A stretch of 17,135 bases of DNA from Saccoglossus kowalevskii (lineage: Eukaryota; Hemichordata; Enteropneusta; Harrimaniidae), in NCBI RefSeq assembly GCF_000003605.2, contig NW_003106097.1:75921-93055 (forward strand), in the 5' to 3' direction. Below, piece by piece: positions 1 through 6,700 of the stretch (position 1 is the first letter of the stretch; each line of letters opens with the position of its first letter). The translations under genes and the position numbers were made by a program. A model generated the notes under the pieces. It did not search any database and was not told the origin of the DNA. It worked only from the letters and a program-made list of their open reading frames with translations.

Positions 1-655
1 TGCAACGCAACGCAACGTATCGTGGACCGTACATGCGTAAATGCATCTTGCCGTCCGTCGGCACGGGTGAGTACTGATGCCACAAGTAAAAAAATTTTAC
101 GAGTTTTATGTTGACAAATCGTCCGTTTTGGCGTCGGGGACAAATCACCTCGTATATTTTCTACATGTTTTGTACTTGCTCTTGGCATGCTCTTGGTTAC
201 TCGAAATGCATTTCATGAACGCAGAATAATTTGCAAACGTATAAATCAGATTTCAAACTTTTTGCATTTCGTAAATATTAAGTGACCAATCTGTATTTCA
301 AAAAATTGTAACATGTTTCAATTAAATTAAAAAGAGAATAGTAAATAACTTAGTGTGTATTGCAGTTCATGACATAAATGCTAGAATGCTGTATGTAAAT
401 GATATGCAAATTAAAATGCAAAAAAATTATGCTAATTAGGCCGCCCACCAGCTATTTTGGATTGTGGAGAACACTGATTTATAACCCTTGGTAATATAAG
501 GTGTAAAATATGGGGGCCAGTTTGGATTGCTAGATAAAAAAAATCGAAGCTAAAGGTACAAGTATCCCCTGTCATTATTTAAAAACTCTATGAACGAGTG
601 CATGGCAAGGCAGGATAGGCAATATCTCGCTTTAAGTTTTTCTTGTCAATTGCAG
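1..655 (+). other. Upstream intron of DDX6 (3' part)
   Basis: AT-rich sequence without an exon matching the Q motif or Walker A part of DDX6, so it is taken as intron. It opens with a short CAACG pentamer run (about 2-17). No other feature is supported. Confidence 0.75.
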
Positions 656-799
656 CTATGGTACTTGTCCCGACAAGGGAGTTGGCATTGCAGACGAGCC
701 ACACATGTAAGCAGCTATCAAAACATCTAGGTGCTAGAGTCATGGTCACCACTGGTGGGACCAATCTCAAAGATGATATCATGCGACTTTATGAAAATG
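656..799 (+). CDS. DDX6: DDX6 exon A (motif Ia, GG)
   Basis: Acceptor TTGTCAATTGCAG ends at 655 and donor G|GTAAGT begins at 800. The exon begins two bases into an Ala codon and ends one base into the Val codon completed in exon B. It encodes the RecA1 stretch with VPTRELALQ (motif Ia) and [15 protein letters not shown], which closely matches animal DDX6. The open frame on either side runs into intron and is not coding. Confidence 0.95.
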
Positions 800-3700
800 G
801 TAAGTGCTTTCTTGGCTCATGTTTTCATCACATGATATTAGAAATCTTTTTACTTTGGCACAACACACAATTTCATGGTTCAATGAGCCTGTAGCCATTC
901 AGCATCACATTAGTTCTTCAGACAGTTTTTGTAACTTGTAAAAATTTGTCTTTGTTGAGGTAGAAGCCTACTCATAAATTGAAAAACCCAGTATTTATTC
1001 ATTTTGCAATAAGTTGTACTCCAAGGCAATACAAGGATATTGACCTAAAAAAAAAGTTGGGGTCACCAGCCTTTTTTGAGAGAAAATGATGGTTGTATTT
1101 TAGTGGAAAGTTGACACTATTATAAAAATTTTTACCACAGGATCCTATGGCAGAGATTTTATGCAATATCTCAAAATCTAGCCTGGTGACATAGACTGAA
1201 AAAAATCATATTGTTAATGATGGAGTGCTTTGTGTTCTGAATTATTTAAAATATCTAGGTTTTGAAAAGTGTAAAAAAAAAATATGCAATTTTTCTTTAA
1301 CATTATCTTCTATGGAATTGTTCTAAAAATAGCAATTTTCAAAAAATATCAGGACACGTTTCTCAAAGTATAACAGTAACACGCAAAATAATGCAATTTC
1401 ATTGTGCCATGAGACATTATCTTCATGATTGTACATATAAACTAATAAACATTGTCATGCGATTTATGACCAATTTTGTCAATAATTATGACTGGGCTTC
1501 TACCTTATTAATAGTCCTTGGAGTCGAATGATCACAGAAATCCTGAGTGAAAGAACAGTGTGACTTTATTCCCTCAAATAATCTATTTTCGCACGTTCAT
1601 TTAGTCTACTGTTCTAATTTAGTAACCTAATATAAGAACAGTGAACTTGATGGTGGAAAAAATAGATCACTATGTGAGGGCCAAAATTTAGGTGTGGTTA
1701 TCTTGCTTTCATTAGATCTCGTCGGAAATCTGATATTTGAAATTTATAATATTCTTTCAGATTTTTCTTTTCATTAAAATATGAATTCTAATCTATTTGC
1801 TGTGACTTTAGTCAGAGGCCTTTTCAGCAAGAAATACTATGTCTGAGCTTTTTGTAAATTGAGGTTCAGACTAACAAATTTAATGTGAAATATGCTAATG
1901 GTTGAAGTCTTTCTGGACCTTGCTAAGAGCACTAATTTCATTAATTTATCCAACATATGGAGTATGCACTGTGCTTTGATTTAAAATCTTGTTGATACGC
2001 TACAATGTAATATTAGGTGAATTTATATGCCGTTTCTTAGCATATAGGTGATGACTGGCCTTAATCATAAACACCAACTATGAGTGACTTGCCCATAATG
2101 AAATGCACCAGACTTTAACTTAACATTACATAGATCATCTGCACTGAAAATCCCAATTCTAATCAAACCATTTCAGTCTGTGACGTCAAGCTTATGCAAT
2201 GTGAATTTTTGTTCTGTCCTGTCCTGTATTACAACCCACTCGTGATCAGTGTTTGATATTCACCTGTTGGTCTAAGACCAGCTGTTGTCATCCCAGGCTG
2301 GTCATATAAGTAACATTTGAAAAGTTGCTAGCCTGAATGTCCTGTTACAGTAAAAAGAAAAATATTCAAGATAAATTAGAAACTTACCTTGAAAAAGTCT
2401 GAGGGAGCATTACAATTCAGCGGCACCACCACCTTGGGGAGATAGGGTTCTCCCTACCAGGGTGTGGATTCTTTGATAATTCTAAATTAAATTGGAGCGT
2501 TCTATAGCTTTCTTGGGTTCCAAAATTACTGTCAGACAGGTCATAGTTGAAGACTGTGGCCACATGTGATCCCTGGTAAATCAGAATTTTATGGTTGCCA
2601 GAGGATCTGCTCCCCATGGTTAGTGCCGCATGGCCATGGCATGAGGGTGCTGCGTCCCTCTTCCCTAGTTTACAAAAATCCCGGTTCAAGTGCACTTTCT
2701 GAATACTTGGTTCTTAATAGACAAGTAAAATCCATAATCTGATTGGGGTCACATATAAATACAAGATGCACATTCTTGTTAGTGGTAGCTTTATTCAATG
2801 TTATGCATAGATAAATATCTATGCTTTATATTTACATTGTCCCTTTTTCTTTCAGTACATATAGTAATAGCAACTCCAGGTCGTATATTGGATTTAATGG
2901 ACAAAGGAGTTGCCAAGATGAGCAAATGTGCATTTCTTTGCCTTGATGAAGTAGGTACCTGTGTATTTTTTTTTTTTGTCAGATCATAGTTACGTTAAAG
3001 TGACAAATATTGCACATTTAAATTCAAATTGTGCGCAAGCACTTTATATTTTATGCAAGTTGTGAATGGTGCATGAGACCCATGTTGAACACACGAGTGA
3101 CTACTGTGCCTTTGATATTCACACATAAATTGCACCAATTTCAAATCACAGTATTCCTAAACGAAGTAAACAAATATATACGTGCTTGTATACTAAAATT
3201 TGAATGTACAAAGTTTACACTGAGGAGTAAATTTGGCTTTTTTCTTCAGCGGTGACTGCCCAATAGACTTCCATGGCAAGGTAGAAAAATGAGGTGTCAA
3301 TTCTGGGGTCAAGAATAACCAAAGCTGTCAAGTGTCTTCAAAATAGACCATGGCCATTTTCCTTGACACTGTGGATACAATTAAATGCTATTCTGAAAAA
3401 AGTATCTATTCTTCATCAAAGCGGATTAATTTCACATTGTAATATTTTTTATAATAAGCTTAAAATAATTAAACAGTAACTACTAGGATGACAAAAATGA
3501 ATAATAATTAGCTCATGGGTAGTACATGAATACATTTTAGCGACTAGCACTTAAATTGAGCTGGCTAGAACACTGAACTTTACACATTAGGTCTTATACG
3601 TATCGTATCTATTATACAGAGACTATTTCATTGACCATGACTTGTTTTATTAAGAAGAAAAAACTATTCATCAGATTTGCATGAATAACAATGTTTCAAC

Positions 3701-6700
3701 TCTTTAAATAGTTAAAGGGATTTTTTAAATTTCTCGCTTACTTTGGCTGAAGTTATTGCTTAACACAGCCCCCCCCCCCTCCCCGTTTCTGTAGCAACTT
3801 TCCCAAGAGCTGTTAATTCAGCAAGTCAATTTCAGTTGCATGCTACTGTGTAATGACACAATTTACTATAATAGACATGTCATGCTTACTTTATGAGGCA
3901 TGTAATGTATGCTGTCAAATCATGGAGAGGTCACATGCACCAGACAGCTGTGTGTGTATCAACTTACAGTAGCACTATGTACTGTAAAATAATTTATTTT
4001 ATGCTTGTATTGGTAATTAATTTCTGCTATTTACGCTGAAGGGATGATTCAGTGAAAATAAAATTCAGCGAATGTCTTTTTGTCTGTTTTACATTCAACT
4101 CATCAAAAATCAGTGAAATTAAACTCCATATACAGTGCTTGCCTTTTGAAAATGGATGGTGAGTGAAAAATTGCTCTCCTACAAGCACTGAGGCAAGTTA
4201 TGGGAGTGATTACAAATTTCTCGCCTAAAAGCAGTGAGGCGAGTGATTTTAGAAAATTATATGATTTGCAATAAGGGTGGACCAGGGTGTTTTAGTTAAC
4301 TATAACTGCCTATGACTATATTTATAGTGAATAAATTATTATGGAAATAAAATACTACAGACATGTTGTCATTTTTTTTATATTTATTTTTAAATCGCAC
4401 AACTCACTTTGAAATTGAACCATGTGTCACAATCAATCTCACATTTTAATGAGGATCAATGTTATTGTCAGATGACCAATGTCTAGAGACATTATGTTCT
4501 GTCACGCTATTTGTTCCATTAACGTAAATCATTAGGTCTTTTTTGGCTTGCCCTTTGGTGGTCATATCGGCCAGAATTTTCTGCATATATTTGGCACAGA
4601 GGTTACACCATAGTGTTTGACCCTCATCCGTTTCCACATGACGATATCCAATATCTCCCCCAGTGTTCCACTTTAGGAATGTTGCCAAACGAATGCTAGA
4701 ACCTAGACTGGCAAAGTCGGGACTTCTTTTTTGTTTTACAAAAAGAAATAATTATTTTTCAATTATTCCTTCAGCGTGATCGCGAAAACAGTCCCTCTAC
4801 TTGATAGAGGGACTGTGCGAAAACTAACCTAACCGCAGTCACGCTAGTTTTTGCGATCATGTTAAAAAGGCTAAATTGACAATAATATTTTTTTTTGTAA
4901 AACAAAGTCACGACTTCGCCAGTCTAGCTAGAACCCTTCGCAGGCTAATTGTCACTCGACATGTATAAATAATACCAGAGTTCGTATTTAGCATCGCCGG
5001 TCCCAGTCGGCCGACATATTTTTCAATGGAAAAAATTAATGAATTGCGATCCAACTACAACAAATTTTCAATTTATCGGTGATATTGCGGAAACTCAGAA
5101 ATACTTGCAATATTTGTATTAACTCATGAAAAACGTGCAAAAATCTGGCTAGATTCCACGCAAAATCTTGATCCGATCGCAAAAGCTGTATTCTCCCAAC
5201 CTTGTGACGTCACATTGACTACTAGTATGTTACCCATGCTCTAATTGGTTACAAATTAAATACCAAGCTTTTACCTGCCAATAGAATTTGGCGTTGCTAC
5301 GTTTGATGTCAACGGTTATCCTTAGTGACAACGCATCATGAACTCCGCTTGAACTCTTATACTTTTAATACTCTTGTAATTTTAATTTTTGGTGATAAAC
5401 TAAACACATTTATTTTGTAATATTAATAAAAACGATTCTCTTTTTAGAGGATTTCATGGCCCTGAAAAGGGCCGTTTGATTTGGTTGATTCACTTGCCTT
5501 CTCAATCGTCGTCATCACCTTCCCCGGATGCTTGTTTCAGTCTCTCTATCGAGGGACTGTGCTTGTGCTAGGCGAGTGTTTTTTAGCTCGCCTCGTGAGC
5601 CTCTTGCGTGAGCGATAAGCCATAGACGGCAAGGCCTGCATATAATACACTCAACAAATCTAAGTGAAAATTAATTCCGGCTAAAATAAAGTATTTCACA
5701 GTAATCAAACCACTCAATGCTAAATTCATTTAATTTCTCACAGCTCATCTAAGATGTTTCTGTTTCAAGTTGCACATATTCATAGCTTCATTGGGGTCTT
5801 GGAAATATTGTGAAATATTTGATGGTCTGAATATTCACTCAGCAATTATAGTTTTATTCGGGCCTTGGGACTATAATGAATAATTGATGGTGTGAATTGC
5901 AAATGCAAATGATTTTTAATGTTAGAATGGTTTTGGCTTTGTATTTGTTTTGAGTGTTGGAATTTCCGATGAAAATTTTATTGAATAGTCTATTTACTAA
6001 GGCTGCTACTTGGGCGAGACAAAAAAAAAAAATTGACAGTAGTGGAGTGCCTTAACTCTATACTACTCTAAAAAGTTCCAAGGAAGTTAACAGTCTGGAC
6101 AACTCTGCAGCATCAATGTTGACATTTAATATCAAAATTAGAAAATTGAATGTCCCATTCCTGTTTTGTATACCTATTTATTTTACAATAATAAACTACT
6201 ACAATAATAATTACTTATCTCATTGTGGTATTTAAAACAATCTTTCTGTTGTCTTGTTAGGCTGATAAACTGTTATCACAAGATTTCAAGAATATGCTAG
6301 ACAGGTGCATAAACTTCCTCCCAAATGATAGACAAATTATGTTGTTTTCTGCAACTTTTCCTTTGTCAGTACAGGAATTTATGGTAAGTAACAACTTGAT
6401 TGGTGTAGTAGTGCATGCTTGTGTAAATGTTATTTTTGTGGTCAAAATGAAAGGAAAGAGTTCCTTGAGCCCTCCCTCCTCCCCAACCTGAATCCTATAA
6501 TACTGTACCACCTCCAAATGTTACTGTATATGCATCTCCTAAGCACTGCCCTGAACAGTGAATATACAATTAACCTTTTTTGACAACCAGTGTTTCTTGC
6601 CCAATTTCTTTCGCACTTGTTTCATTCTAATTTCCGTGCCAGCAGACAAAATTTGAGTAAATTTTCAGTTTTTACCCAAAACAAATTTGGCTTTTTTGTC

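Larger units (their letters stand above)
800..2855 (+). other. Intron A-B of DDX6 (2056 nt, phase 1)
   Basis: Bounded by GTAAGT and TTCTTTCAG. It contains the inverted-repeat element 958-1505, the foldback 1571-1680 and a GC-richer patch at about 2400-2700; the remainder is AT-rich with nothing recognisable. Confidence 0.9.
2951..6260 (+). other. Intron B-C of DDX6 (3310 nt, phase 0, splits DE|AD)
   Basis: The largest visible intron, bounded by GTAGGT and TTGTTAG. 2983-3760 is AT-rich with no supported feature. A C-run lies at 3769-3784. The 3980-5710 interval carries repeats, a MITE, a zinc-finger fragment and a histone-type 3' signal, all annotated separately. 5710-6240 is AT-rich with one internal duplication. 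Confidence 0.9.

Noticed and set aside
60-75. Strong-looking splice donor CACGG|GTGAGT near the left end
   Set aside because: The sequence before it does not encode the DDX6 region expected just before exon A (Walker A and following) in the required phase.
2400-2470. Minus-strand similarity to the 5' half of U1 snRNA (CCTGGTAGGGAGA ... AAGGTGGT)
   Set aside because: The ACTTACCTGG 5' end, Sm site and 3' stem-loop are absent; probably chance in a GC-richer patch.
2630-2700. tRNA gene from A-box and B-box-like motifs
   Set aside because: Acceptor and T stems do not pair, and the A-box has several mismatches; kept only as a weak SINE possibility.
2966-2983. Acceptor-like T12-GTCAG 32 bases after the exon B donor
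   Set aside because: The intron would be too short, and the following sequence does not encode the helicase; exon C continues DE|AD exactly.
6257-6517. Minus-strand 86-codon frame over exon C
   Set aside because: Antisense shadow of exon C and its intron with no recognisable content.
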